Source: Allofustis seminis DSM 15817 (GTDB taxonomy: Bacteria; Bacillota; Bacilli; Lactobacillales; Carnobacteriaceae_A). From it: a stretch of 56,464 nucleotides of DNA. Where the stretch lies: the NCBI RefSeq assembly GCF_000374325.1, contig NZ_KB894086.1, positions 1-56,464 on the forward strand, given 5' to 3'. Below, piece after piece: positions 5,345 to 14,270 of this stretch (the stretch's first letter is position 1; the number at the start of each line of letters is the position of its first letter). The notes beneath the pieces are model-generated. The model worked only from the letters and a program-made list of their open reading frames with translations. It ran no database searches and was not told the origin of the DNA. The translations under genes were made by a program, and so were the position numbers.

Positions 5345-7222
5345 ATGAAATTAAAAGAAATGGCAACGACCTTTACAACGGCATCGCTAGCTTTGGCGTT
5401 GATGGTACCTGTTGTATCAAATGTAGCCTTCGCAGAAGAAGTAGAAGAAGGTACGACAGAAGGAACTGAAGTTGTATAAGTAGAAACTGTGGAGACTAAA
5501 GAAGATACGGTTGCAGCAGAAGTTGCTGAAAATGAAGCGACTGAAGAAAAAGCAGAAGAACAAGCAACCGAAAAAGAAGATAAAAAAGAATCGGCTGTAT
5601 TAGAAATGGCTGAGGAAAATATTCCTACAAAATTAGGTGATCCAGCACCAGCGGAAGCGCAAAAAACAACATTTAATGTGAAATTCGCATGGCGCTATAC
5701 TGATGATTCTGAGAAACCTTTTTACAATCCAGCAGATACAGGTAAAAAAGTTGATTTCTATTTCTATGTAAGTGGCATTACAGGAACGGACGTTAAGACA
5801 GGTAAAAAAGTTGATTATATGACGGGCTGGATAAAACGTACTTTTACTATTGGGACCGATGAAATTATTCCGCTCCGATTAGATCGCGATCACTTAGGTA
5901 ATCAATATAAAGATATTGATGCACATGCAGCAAGCGTCACCCTTGGTACTGGTATTTTTAAAGATGAACAAGGAGAAGTTTTTAATCGAAATACACGTTA
6001 TTATGCATCAAAAGGCGGTGGCCCAAGTGGACCTAACCCTTATGACTTCCGAATTCCTATTAGTCAAGCGATGGAACTCGGCGTCCTCTTTAATCAAACA
6101 AATGATCTGAAAGTACCTGCTGAACATGAAGGCAAAATTAATATTCGCTTTAATGTAAAAGACAAAGAAACAGATAAACTTGTCAAGGGTGGAAATGGTA
6201 AAGTTATCGAAGACGTTCTAACTTTTGAAAGTGGTGCAGACACTGCTCTCATTGACAACAATAACTATGAGACGGGTTTTGCACGCGCATTAAGATCTGG
6301 ACGATTAGACTTATTTAGCGCTTATACTGGAAAATATAAGGACTATCAAGTGATTGCTGAATTTACGGGCGAAAATAAACAAGAGCTTGAAAAATATTAT
6401 ACGATCGTAGTGGACGGTAATGATTTGGATGGCTGGGTGGTAACATTAGCACCTAAAGCTGCCTACCGTGTGACCTTTACGGATAAAGAAGGACATGAAT
6501 TATTACCACCTAAAGATGTTCAATATGCAGAAACTGTTGGCACTGTTCAAGCCCCTACAGCCCCTGCAGGCTATGTTTTTGATGCATGGTATGAACAGAC
6601 AGGTGTCGATCAAGCAGGACAGCCTATTTTAGCGACAACACCTTTTGATGCCGCTACAAAAATCATTAAAGATACCCAACTGGTTGCACAATTCATGAAA
6701 TTACGATCTGCCACTGCAACGGTTATTGACCAAGACGGTGCAGGACTAAAAGGTCAGACTGTGGAAGTCTATGATGCCGATGGCGCTCATGTTGGAACGA
6801 TTACAACGGACGAACGTGGACTCGGATTTGTTCATGACTTACGCCCAGGTAAAGATTATACCTTTAAATTAATGTTTGGCGGTCGAGTCAAAGAAGAACA
6901 AACAGTAACCATTACTGAAAACTACATCTCTGGTGTTACATTCCGACTTCATAGTGAGCCGATGAAACCTCTTGTGCCAGCAGAAGAAAAAGAAACAGAC
7001 AATGAAACAGACAACGAAACAGGCAACGAAAAAGATGAAGGCAAAGTTGAAGAAAATAGCAACGGGGAAAACGAAGAGGGCGACACTAAAAAAGGCAAAG
7101 AAAAAGAAGACAAAAACAAATTGCCTAAAGCAGGTGAAGCCGTTGGTCTAGGTGCAGCTGTTGCCTATCTATTTTCTGGAATTGGTTTATATGGTGTTAC
7201 ACGTCGTAAAGAAGAACAATAA
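5345..7222 (+). pseudogene. LPXTG-type cell-wall surface protein gene interrupted by in-frame TAA (codon 45)
   Basis: ATG 5345, behind AAGGGGGG, encodes a signal peptide (MKLKEMATTF, hydrophobic core, VAFA cleavage) and 14 acidic residues, then TAA at 5477-5479. The same frame continues for 580 codons. It holds an acidic Glu/Lys stretch, a long unassigned beta-rich region, an InlB B-repeat/Flg_new-like segment (PKAAYRVTFTDKEGHELLPP), a SpaA/Cna-B-like segment (LKGQTVEVYDADG), an acidic Asn/Glu/Lys-rich wall-spanning part, and the sorting signal LPKAG, a hydrophobic helix and tail RRKEEQ. Sortase A would anchor the product. GTG 5489 has no ribosome site and would lack the signal peptide. A paralogue at 56292 carries the same TAA. 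It is either a duplicated pseudogene, a gene expressed by readthrough, or a shared assembly error. Confidence 0.8.
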
Positions 7223-7236
7223 GACTAGAAATTAAT

Positions 7237-7273
7237 GAATGAGCGTATCTTTTAGTAGATACGCTTATTTTTT
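7237..7273 (+). terminator. Terminator of the surface-protein gene
   Basis: Stem ATGAGCGTATCT/AGATACGCTTAT around TTTAGT is followed by TTTTTTG, 15 bases after the stop codon. Confidence 0.85.
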
Positions 7274-7450
7274 GTGAAATGAAAAGGCCATGGCTGTCAA
7301 TGAATTAGGACAAGGCTTATAAATTTTAATGTGATCTATTATTTTTTGGTTGGCCAAAAATGAAAAGGCTTTTTTTATTTTTTAAAATCGTTTGAAGGTG
7401 TTATAGTGGAGATGTGAAATGTTTTCTAAAATGTAATAGGAGGAAATGAA

Positions 7451-8320
7451 ATGATATGGAATGAATCATTGACTTTGCATAATGGGGTGACCATTCCTCA
7501 ATTAGGACTGGGGACATGGGAGATTGCTGATGATAAAGTGGCAGATGTTGTGAAAGCAGCTATTCAAATGGGTTACCGCCATATTGATACGGCACAAGCT
7601 TATGAGAATGAACGAGGTGTCGGCGAAGGGATTGCAAAGAGTGGTGTGGATCGAAAAGAATTATTTGTTACTACTAAAGTTGAAGCAGAAATCAGAGATT
7701 ATGATGAAGCACTCCAATCGGTGGAAGATTCTCTAGAACGTCTAGGACTGGATTATGTGGATCTATTATTGATTCATAGTCCGCAACCATGGGATGATTT
7801 TCGCTCGGATCGTCACTATTTTGAAGAAAATGTAAAAGTATGGCAGGCACTGGAAAAATTATATAAAGAGAAAAAGACACGTGCTATTGGCATTTCTAAT
7901 TTTGAAGTGATCGATATTGATTATTTGTTTGACCACGCCACGATTAAACCAATGGTCAATCAGATACTTGCCCATATTAGCAATACGCCCTTTGATGTGA
8001 TTAAACATAGTCAAGAAAAAGGAATGATTGTAGAAGCTTATTCTCCGATTGCTCATGGAGAGATCTTACACCATCCAGAAATTGTGAAGATGGCAGACAA
8101 ATATCATGTATCTGTTCCGCAATTATGCATTCGCTATGGCATTGAGTTAGGCTTAGTTACCTTGCCAAAATCTGAAAATCCTGCACATATTAAAAGCAAT
8201 GGCGATGTCAATTTTGAAATTTCTGCAGAAGATTTGGAAGTTTTGAAAATGATGGAACGTATCGAAAATTATGGTCAATTTGATAAATATTCTGTGTTCA
8301 AGCATGGCATTAACCAATAA
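7451..8320 (+). CDS. Aldo/keto reductase
   Basis: 289 aa, full length for the AKR family of NADPH-dependent carbonyl reductases. The N-terminus is typical (LHNGVTIPQLGLGTWEI). The catalytic tetrad is present: Asp and Tyr in HIDTAQAYENE, Lys in VTTKVE, His in LLLIHSPQP; the C-terminal cofactor part (TLPKSENPAHIKSN) is also there. AAGTGGAGGAAA-type signal: TAGGAGGAAATGAA lies before ATG 7451. Monocistronic by spacing. The exact substrate (methylglyoxal, diketo acids or other aldehydes) cannot be read from the sequence. Confidence 0.9.
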   Translation: MIWNESLTLHNGVTIPQLGLGTWEIADDKVADVVKAAIQMGYRHIDTAQAYENERGVGEGIAKSGVDRKELFVTTKVEAEIRDYDEALQSVEDSLERLGLDYVDLLLIHSPQPWDDFRSDRHYFEENVKVWQALEKLYKEKKTRAIGISNFEVIDIDYLFDHATIKPMVNQILAHISNTPFDVIKHSQEKGMIVEAYSPIAHGEILHHPEIVKMADKYHVSVPQLCIRYGIELGLVTLPKSENPAHIKSNGDVNFEISAEDLEVLKMMERIENYGQFDKYSVFKHGINQ

Positions 8321-8413
8321 AAGTTATAAAACAAACAATTATAAAGACACCGTTTAGGCGAGTCGTTCTAATAAGGCGATATAATAAATTCTTAGGATTA
8401 GACGGAGGAACGT

Positions 8414-10339
8414 ATGCAGACGAAGTATTACCAGCTCTTAAAAGAAAAATTTCCAACAAAAGAGAGCGTCTTAACTGAAATTATTAATTTAAAGGCGATA
8501 TTGGAGCTTCCTAAAGGAACAGAACATTTTATGAGTGATCTGCATGGAGAATTTACAACATTCAACCATGTGATGCGCAATGGTTCGGGAAGTATCAAGG
8601 CGAAATTGCAAGAATGTTTTGCCGACGCCCCAGATAAGGATCTTGATGAATTAGCAGTGTTGATCTATTATCCGACAGATAAGCTCAATCTTGAGAAACG
8701 TCGTCGCGATAAAGAGTCGCTGGAAAAATGGTATGTTCAGCAATTAGAAGATATGTTAACAATGACACGTTTTTCGAGCAAGAAATATTCTCGTTCGAAA
8801 GTTCGCCGAGCATTGCCACCACAATATCAATATATTCTGGAAGAACTTCTATATGATGGAAATCAAGATTTTGACAAAAATGAATATTATCAGTCCATTT
8901 TAGATAATTTATTGATGCTTAATCAGATGTCGTCACTGCTGCGTGAACTTGCAATTACCATTCAAAACTTGGTGGTTGATCATTTGCATATTGTGGGCGA
9001 TATTTATGATCGTGGTCCTGAGCCAGATAAAATTATCGAACGCCTAATGTGGGCGCCGTCAGTAGATATTCAATGGGGCAACCATGATATCTTATGGATG
9101 GCAGCCTTAGCAGGTTCAAAAGTAAGTATTGCGGGCCTAATTCGTATTAGCGCACGTTATGGCTATCTTTCAATTTTGGAAGATCATTATGGAATTAATT
9201 TACGCCCTTTTGTAGAATATGCAGAACATTATTACACTCCTATTGCAGCTTTTGCTCCAAAGTTGAAAGAAAATCATTTAGAAATTTCAGAAAAAGAAAA
9301 AGATCGCATGAATGTTGTGCAACAAGCAGCAATGATTTTACAGTCTAAATTAGAAGGACAGCTATATGAACGTCGCCCAGAGTTTGAAATGGATGACCGC
9401 ATACTTTTGAAGCACATCGACCCTGATAATTGGTCAGTGCAACTTAATGGCGAAAGCTATTCGCTTAAAAACTTTCATGCACCAACTATTGATTTTTCGG
9501 CTCCTTTATGCTTAACGCAAGAGGAACACCAGCTACTCAATCAATTAAGACAGTCTTTTCAAACGAATGAGAAATTCAAACGACATATTCATTTTTTGCT
9601 AAATAAAGGTTCTCTTTATTTGATTTATAATAATAATTTACTTTTGCATGGTGGCATCTCAATGAATGAAGATGGAACATTTAGTACATTTCATACAGGA
9701 GGGCGTACATATCAGGGACGACAATTTTTAGATTTTTGTGAACAACAAGTTTATAAGAGCTTCAAGCGAAAAGATACGGATGATTTTGCGACAGATTTTC
9801 TTTGGTATTTGTGGTGCGGGCCAAAATCGCCGCTTTTTGGTAAAAATGCAATGAAAACATTTGAACGTTACTATCTTGAAGACAAGCGTACACATGTCGA
9901 AGTAAAAGATCCTTATTATCTCATGCGCGATCAAGAAGAGATATGTTTGAAAGTTCTTCATGAGATGGGAATCTATAGCGATAATAGTCATATTATCAGT
10001 GGCCATATTCCAGTAAAGGAAAAAGATGGCGAGAATCCCGTCAAAGCGAATAGACGACTGATTGTCATTGATGGCGGATATTCTAAAGCTTACCAAGCTA
10101 CTACAGGAATTGCGGGATATACGTTGCTATTTAATAGTTATGGTCTGCAACTAGTAGCGCATCAGCCATTTGAGTCGATTGAGAATGCGGTGATGAATAA
10201 GACGGATATTTTATCAACCAAACGCTTAGTTGAAAGTGTAGATGAAAGACTTCGCGTTAAAGATACAACGATAGGTGAACAATTACAAATTGAAGTGGAT
10301 GATTTAGAATTTTTATTTGAATATTTTGAACAATTTTAA
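8414..10339 (+). CDS. fbp: Fructose-1,6-bisphosphatase, class III
   Basis: Hydrolyses fructose 1,6-bisphosphate to fructose 6-phosphate in gluconeogenesis; cytoplasmic. At 641 aa it has the normal length of the Firmicutes-specific class III enzyme. It carries the metallophosphatase signatures DLHGEFTTF, VGDIYDRGPEPD, WGNHDILWM, LLLHGGI and a distal ISGHIPV. GGAGGAACGT precedes ATG 8414. An 18-bp gap leads to a gene of unknown function, with which it probably forms an operon. Confidence 0.96.
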   Translation: MQTKYYQLLKEKFPTKESVLTEIINLKAILELPKGTEHFMSDLHGEFTTFNHVMRNGSGSIKAKLQECFADAPDKDLDELAVLIYYPTDKLNLEKRRRDKESLEKWYVQQLEDMLTMTRFSSKKYSRSKVRRALPPQYQYILEELLYDGNQDFDKNEYYQSILDNLLMLNQMSSLLRELAITIQNLVVDHLHIVGDIYDRGPEPDKIIERLMWAPSVDIQWGNHDILWMAALAGSKVSIAGLIRISARYGYLSILEDHYGINLRPFVEYAEHYYTPIAAFAPKLKENHLEISEKEKDRMNVVQQAAMILQSKLEGQLYERRPEFEMDDRILLKHIDPDNWSVQLNGESYSLKNFHAPTIDFSAPLCLTQEEHQLLNQLRQSFQTNEKFKRHIHFLLNKGSLYLIYNNNLLLHGGISMNEDGTFSTFHTGGRTYQGRQFLDFCEQQVYKSFKRKDTDDFATDFLWYLWCGPKSPLFGKNAMKTFERYYLEDKRTHVEVKDPYYLMRDQEEICLKVLHEMGIYSDNSHIISGHIPVKEKDGENPVKANRRLIVIDGGYSKAYQATTGIAGYTLLFNSYGLQLVAHQPFESIENAVMNKTDILSTKRLVESVDERLRVKDTTIGEQLQIEVDDLEFLFEYFEQF

Positions 10340-10357
10340 TATTAGAAAGGGTTAGGC

Positions 10358-10957
10358 ATGTATATCTTATGTTTTAGACAGGGAAATGTGCAGCATATGG
10401 TGGGAATCTTTGAATCGCTTGAGATGGGACGTGAATGGGTCGCGAAAATTCCTGGTTATGAAAGGAATGACTTTACCTATGATGGCGAGCCGCAAGTCGA
10501 AGAGATGATTTTTGAGGATAAATTACCAGATTATATCGAAATCCCTTGTAATAATCAGCGAATTCCATTGACAAAATGGATGTTTGAAGAAGAACCAGGC
10601 CCAATGATTGATATTGTATGGCTGGAATTGCCCCAATTTGATGGATCAGGGAGTGGCTTGGTAGATGGTATGACACGTGTTGATGCTTATAGCATTCCAA
10701 ATGATAAGATGAAAGATTATATTCAAGGACGTGAAGATAACTATCTGCGTGTTAAACAATACTTAGAATCAAAGAATTATCAGGTCAAGCGAGAATTTCG
10801 CGGATCGCAAGATGGTGAGGCGATTGTCTATCGTCAGAAAAAACGAGATAGCGACTGGCACTTTTTAATGCATATGGATCCTATTTTTGCTGAACAATTT
10901 CCAAAAGATGAAGCAGAGATGATTCAACTAATAGAAGAGAATTTAATTAGCGAATAA
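10358..10957 (+). CDS. Conserved-looking protein of unknown function, downstream of fbp
   Basis: 199 aa, acidic, soluble, with no signal peptide or membrane segment. No family recognised. The first 60 residues resemble a small alpha/beta fold (MYILCFRQGNVQHMVGIFES). The middle has a Gly-rich loop (QFDGSGSGLVDG) and the C-terminal part is helical and charged. A GAAAGGGTTAGG site precedes ATG 10358. It is 18 bp behind fbp and ends before a strong terminator, so it is almost certainly co-transcribed with fbp. No role is claimed. Confidence 0.8.
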   Translation: MYILCFRQGNVQHMVGIFESLEMGREWVAKIPGYERNDFTYDGEPQVEEMIFEDKLPDYIEIPCNNQRIPLTKWMFEEEPGPMIDIVWLELPQFDGSGSGLVDGMTRVDAYSIPNDKMKDYIQGREDNYLRVKQYLESKNYQVKREFRGSQDGEAIVYRQKKRDSDWHFLMHMDPIFAEQFPKDEAEMIQLIEENLISE

Positions 10958-10972
10958 TTTATTCTATATGAG

Positions 10973-11055
10973 CAACTTTTCACTTTTAAAAACATCAGCT
11001 GAAAATCGATGGCGTATTTTTTCGAGTGGCTGTAAAGTGAAAAGTTGTTTTTTAT
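10973..11055 (+). terminator. Terminator of the fbp operon
   Basis: Perfect 14-bp arms CAACTTTTCACTTT/AAAGTGAAAAGTTG enclose a 47-nt loop and are followed by T6. The long loop is unusual for a simple terminator and might hold a secondary fold. Confidence 0.75.
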
Positions 11056-11066
11056 TTGAAGATTTT

Positions 11067-11095
11067 TGATATTTGTATATAAAAAGACTAAAATG
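11067..11095 (+). promoter_or_regulatory. SigmaA promoter of the amino-acid ABC transporter
   Basis: TTGATA at 11067-11072, a 17-nt spacer and TAAAAT at 11090-11095, 46 bases before the ATG of the transporter. Confidence 0.75.
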
Positions 11096-11141
11096 GAAAT
11101 ATAAGGAAAGTATTATTAAGATTAGAAAGTAGTGGATAATA

Positions 11142-12776
11142 ATGAGACGAATAAAAAATTGGTTGTGGGGTGTTTTGATGGCGTTAGCCTTGTGCGCGTC
11201 ACTTCCCCCGTCACCCCTACATGTTGTAGCAGATGATGTTAGTGAGCCTCTTGGCATTTCAATGGAAGCGCTGAATGAAGGACTGGAAACGCCAGGCATT
11301 CTTCGCGTTGGAATGGAAGCAAATTATGCACCTTTTAACTGGTCGCAACCTAATGATGAAAATGGGGCTGTTCCTATTAGCAATTCAAAAGGCGAATATG
11401 CGAATGGTTATGATGTGCAAATGGCTAAGAAACTTGCGGAGTTGCTCGGTCTCAAGTTGGAAATTGTGAAGTTAGAATGGGACGGTCTGCCACCTGCTTT
11501 AGCAAGTGGTAAGGTTGATGCAATTATTGCAGGGATGTCGGCGACACCTGAACGAAAAGAGCAGATTGATTTTACCAATAATTATTATGACAGTAAGATG
11601 GTTTTGGTTGTAGATAAAGAAGGACCATATGGTCATGCTACTTCCTTAAAAGATTTTAAAAATGCACGCGTTACTGCTCAGCTCAATACCTTTCATGTGG
11701 ATTTAGTGGACCAAATTCCTGAAGTAAAAAAACAAACACCGATGGATAGTTTTCCAACAATGATTTCGGCGCTACTTGCTGATAAAGTGGATGCCTATGT
11801 ATCAGAAGAACCTGGTGCGATGGCTGCCGTTGCAGCAAATCCTCGATTAGAATATATTCTTTTTGATGAAGGGGAAGGTTTTGATCTGACAGATGTTGAT
11901 ACAGGAATTGCAGTAGGTCTTCGAAAAAATTCAGTTCTTACAGAATATTTCAATCAAGCGTTGGAACAAATTCCTGAAGAACAGCGTCAAGCCTTAATGA
12001 GAGAAATGGTCGATTTAAACTTACGCCAGGAAGAAACATCATTTTGGACCGATGTAAAAAGATTATGGGATATCTATGGAAACCAATTCATAAGCGGTGC
12101 TAAAAATACAATGTTAATCGCACTCATCTCTACCGCAGTCGGTGCGATAATTGGCTTATTAGTTGCTCTCGTGCGTGCTTTAAAAATTAATAATAAAAAA
12201 CATCCGCTCGGTTCATTCTTTCACCGCGTTGTCGATTTTATACTTGTTGCCTATATTGAAATATTCCGCGGTACCCCAATGATGGTTCAGGCGATGTTAA
12301 TCTTTTATGGAATGAAATTATTCTTTGATATTGATATGACATCGATGACGGCGGCCTTTTTAATTGTTTCGATTAATACAGGAGCTTATCTGGCAGAAGT
12401 GTTCCGAGGAGGTATTCAAGGTGTAGATGAAGGCCAATCAGAAGGTGCTAAAGCGATTGGTATGACGCATACACAGACGATGATTTATGTGGTACTGCCT
12501 CAAGCGATTATAAGTATCTTGCCTACTTTAGGGAATGAATTTGTCATTAATATTAAAGACACATCGGTACTTAATGTTATTGCCGTAACAGAACTATTCT
12601 TTGTAACGCGTTCTGCAGCAGGCTCGACTTATATGACATTCCAGGCATTCTTTATTACCTCTGTGATTTACTTTGTTCTGACATTTGTGACCACACGTTT
12701 GCTTAATTTCTTAGAAAAACGAATGACAGGATCTGATAGTTATGAAGTCTATGAGTCAGAACAGGAGGGAGCATAA
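11142..12776 (+). CDS. Amino-acid ABC transporter, fused substrate-binding and permease protein
   Basis: 544 aa. The N-terminal signal/anchor segment (residues 1-30) is followed by one SBP_bac_3 domain (about 45-300: ILRVGMEANYAPFNW, GYDVQMAKKLAELL, DAIIAGMSATPERKEQIDFT), then a HisM-type permease domain (about 315-535) with the EAA-loop sequence EGAKAIGMTHTQTMIYVVLP. This binding-protein/permease fusion is typical of glutamine and polar amino-acid importers of lactic acid bacteria. Lactococcal GlnP has two binding domains; this has one. The ATPase gene follows immediately. Glutamine, arginine or cystine are all possible substrates. Confidence 0.92.
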   Translation: MRRIKNWLWGVLMALALCASLPPSPLHVVADDVSEPLGISMEALNEGLETPGILRVGMEANYAPFNWSQPNDENGAVPISNSKGEYANGYDVQMAKKLAELLGLKLEIVKLEWDGLPPALASGKVDAIIAGMSATPERKEQIDFTNNYYDSKMVLVVDKEGPYGHATSLKDFKNARVTAQLNTFHVDLVDQIPEVKKQTPMDSFPTMISALLADKVDAYVSEEPGAMAAVAANPRLEYILFDEGEGFDLTDVDTGIAVGLRKNSVLTEYFNQALEQIPEEQRQALMREMVDLNLRQEETSFWTDVKRLWDIYGNQFISGAKNTMLIALISTAVGAIIGLLVALVRALKINNKKHPLGSFFHRVVDFILVAYIEIFRGTPMMVQAMLIFYGMKLFFDIDMTSMTAAFLIVSINTGAYLAEVFRGGIQGVDEGQSEGAKAIGMTHTQTMIYVVLPQAIISILPTLGNEFVINIKDTSVLNVIAVTELFFVTRSAAGSTYMTFQAFFITSVIYFVLTFVTTRLLNFLEKRMTGSDSYEVYESEQEGA

Positions 12777-12777
12777 A

Positions 12778-13545
12778 ATGAGTGAGAATGTAAATGATAC
12801 AATTTTACAAGTGTCCCATTTGTCAAAGAAATTTGGCGATAATGAAGTGCTGAAAGATATTAATTTCTCAGTCAAAAAAGGGGAAGTTATTAGTATTATC
12901 GGCAGTTCCGGCTCAGGTAAATCAACACTGCTTAGATGCTTGAATTTGTTGGAAGAGCCAACAAGTGGCGATATTATCTACAAAGGAAAATCAATTTTGA
13001 ACCGCCACTACAAAGTGAGTCATTATCGTGCGGAAGTGGGGATGGTTTTCCAACAATTTAATTTATTTAAAAATATGAATGTTTTGAGAAATTGTACGAT
13101 CGGTCAGGAAAAAATATTAAAACGTTCTAAAAAAGAAGCAGAAGAGATAGCATTAGCGAATTTAGAGCGTGTCGGCGTGGCTCCATATATCCATGCGAAG
13201 CCGCACCAACTTTCCGGTGGTCAGCAGCAACGTGTGGCAATTGCTAGAGCGTTGTCTATGGATAATGAGATTTTATTATTTGATGAACCAACTAGTGCAC
13301 TTGACCCAGAAATGGTCGGCGAAGTATTAGAGACCATGACACAGTTGGCACGTGAAGGCTTGACGATGATTGTTGTAACGCATGAGATGGACTTTGCACG
13401 CGATGTTTCAACACGCGTCTGTTTTATGGAGCATGGTGTGATTGTGGTAGATGATGTTCCAGAAGAGGTCATCAACAATCCACAGAATCCACGTCTAAAA
13501 GAATTCTTGTCGCGTTATCTTAGCGATCGTATTGCGAGTGAATAA
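12778..13545 (+). CDS. glnQ: Amino-acid ABC transporter ATPase (GlnQ family)
   Basis: 255 aa. Energises the fused transporter encoded just upstream. Walker A GSSGSGKST, Q-loop VFQQFNLF, signature LSGGQQQRVAIARAL, Walker B ILLFDEPTSALDPE and switch His in VVTHEMDFA are intact, typical of polar amino-acid importers. Start ATG 12778 lies 7-8 nt after AGGAGGGA; an earlier in-frame ATG at 12742 would overlap the permease gene and lacks a good site. It ends at a bidirectional terminator. Confidence 0.93.
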   Translation: MSENVNDTILQVSHLSKKFGDNEVLKDINFSVKKGEVISIIGSSGSGKSTLLRCLNLLEEPTSGDIIYKGKSILNRHYKVSHYRAEVGMVFQQFNLFKNMNVLRNCTIGQEKILKRSKKEAEEIALANLERVGVAPYIHAKPHQLSGGQQQRVAIARALSMDNEILLFDEPTSALDPEMVGEVLETMTQLAREGLTMIVVTHEMDFARDVSTRVCFMEHGVIVVDDVPEEVINNPQNPRLKEFLSRYLSDRIASE

Positions 13546-13550
13546 TAAAA

Positions 13551-13584
13551 AATGCACATCTGAAATTTCAGATGTGCATTTTTT
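13551..13584. terminator. Bidirectional terminator between the transporter and YbaK-type genes
   Basis: Stem AATGCACATCTGA/TCAGATGTGCATT flanked by A- and T-runs on both sides. It serves the transporter on plus and the convergent gene on minus. Confidence 0.9.
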
Positions 13585-13594
13585 TATTTTGACT

Positions 13595-14089
13595 TTATAA
13601 ATCGACAATTTCGAGTTCAAAACCGACCGACTCTATATATTTGAAAGTGTCGGGCGTTGAAATAAAAATAGTCTTCGTATTGTCATTTGGATGGAAACTT
13701 TGGCGTGCTTCATGGGTAATATCTAAATCATAATAGACTTTGATATCTTTTGCATTTTCATATTCTAATCCGAATATTGAAATGGTTCCTGGTGTCTGAT
13801 TGATTTTTTCTAGGATATTCTCTTCATTTGCAAATTGCAATCGTGATGATCCAATAATTTCTGCAAATTTTTTCATGTCCAAACGTTTCTGATCATCCAT
13901 AATAAGCATATAATATTGCGTCTTCTTACGGTTGGTCAACAGTAAGGTTTTTGTACGTACACCTTCGATTCCCTCAATAAATGAGTCAGCCATTTCAGTC
14001 GTATGAGCAGCAGGATGCTGAATAACTTCGAAATTTATGCCTAATTGATTGAGTTGGTCATAGATGTGAAGACTGTCCGATTGGCCCAT
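13595..14089 (-). CDS. YbaK/ProX-type aminoacyl-tRNA deacylase
   Basis: 164 aa, full length for the PrdX-like branch of the YbaK/EbsC superfamily, which clears mischarged tRNA such as Ala-tRNA(Pro). Family signs are the opening LGINFEVIQHPAAHTTEMAD, the conserved KTLLL and the Lys in RLDMKKFAEIIG. GAAAGGGGATTC precedes ATG 14089. It is single and convergent with the ABC transporter, and has its own promoter at 14113-14141. Which tRNA it edits cannot be told. Confidence 0.87.
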   Translation of the reverse strand: MGQSDSLHIYDQLNQLGINFEVIQHPAAHTTEMADSFIEGIEGVRTKTLLLTNRKKTQYYMLIMDDQKRLDMKKFAEIIGSSRLQFANEENILEKINQTPGTISIFGLEYENAKDIKVYYDLDITHEARQSFHPNDNTKTIFISTPDTFKYIESVGFELEIVDL

Positions 14090-14112
14090 ATGAATCCCCT
14101 TTCTTTTTCCTT

Positions 14113-14147
14113 AGTATAAGTAACTGCCTAAGACTTTACAAGTCTTA
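14113..14147 (-). promoter_or_regulatory. Promoter of the YbaK-type gene with palindrome over the -35 box
   Basis: On the minus strand, TTGTAA (14141-14136), a 17-nt spacer and TATACT (14118-14113) make a good sigmaA promoter. A perfect palindrome TAAGACTT-TAC-AAGTCTTA (14129-14147) covers the -35 box and could be an operator; the binding protein is unknown. Confidence 0.6.
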
Positions 14148-14270
14148 TACATTTTTTGAAAAAAGCAGACTTTTTATTGGATAGTAATATTTGATGGATT
14201 TATATGAAAAAGAGTTAGAGGTATGTTACACTCAAATAGGTAGAACTAAAATTTATTAGGAGGTATAGAG

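Noticed and set aside
5477-5479. Genome-wide reassignment of TAA
   Set aside because: TAA ends many normal-length genes here (for example fbp, mutS2, recN), so it is a standard stop codon in this genome.
9728-10096. 122-codon minus-strand ORF in fbp
   Set aside because: Shadow of conserved fbp coding sequence.
11142-13545. Call of a two-domain GlnP-type glutamine importer
   Set aside because: Only one SBP domain is present, so the specific lactococcal GlnP assignment was not made.
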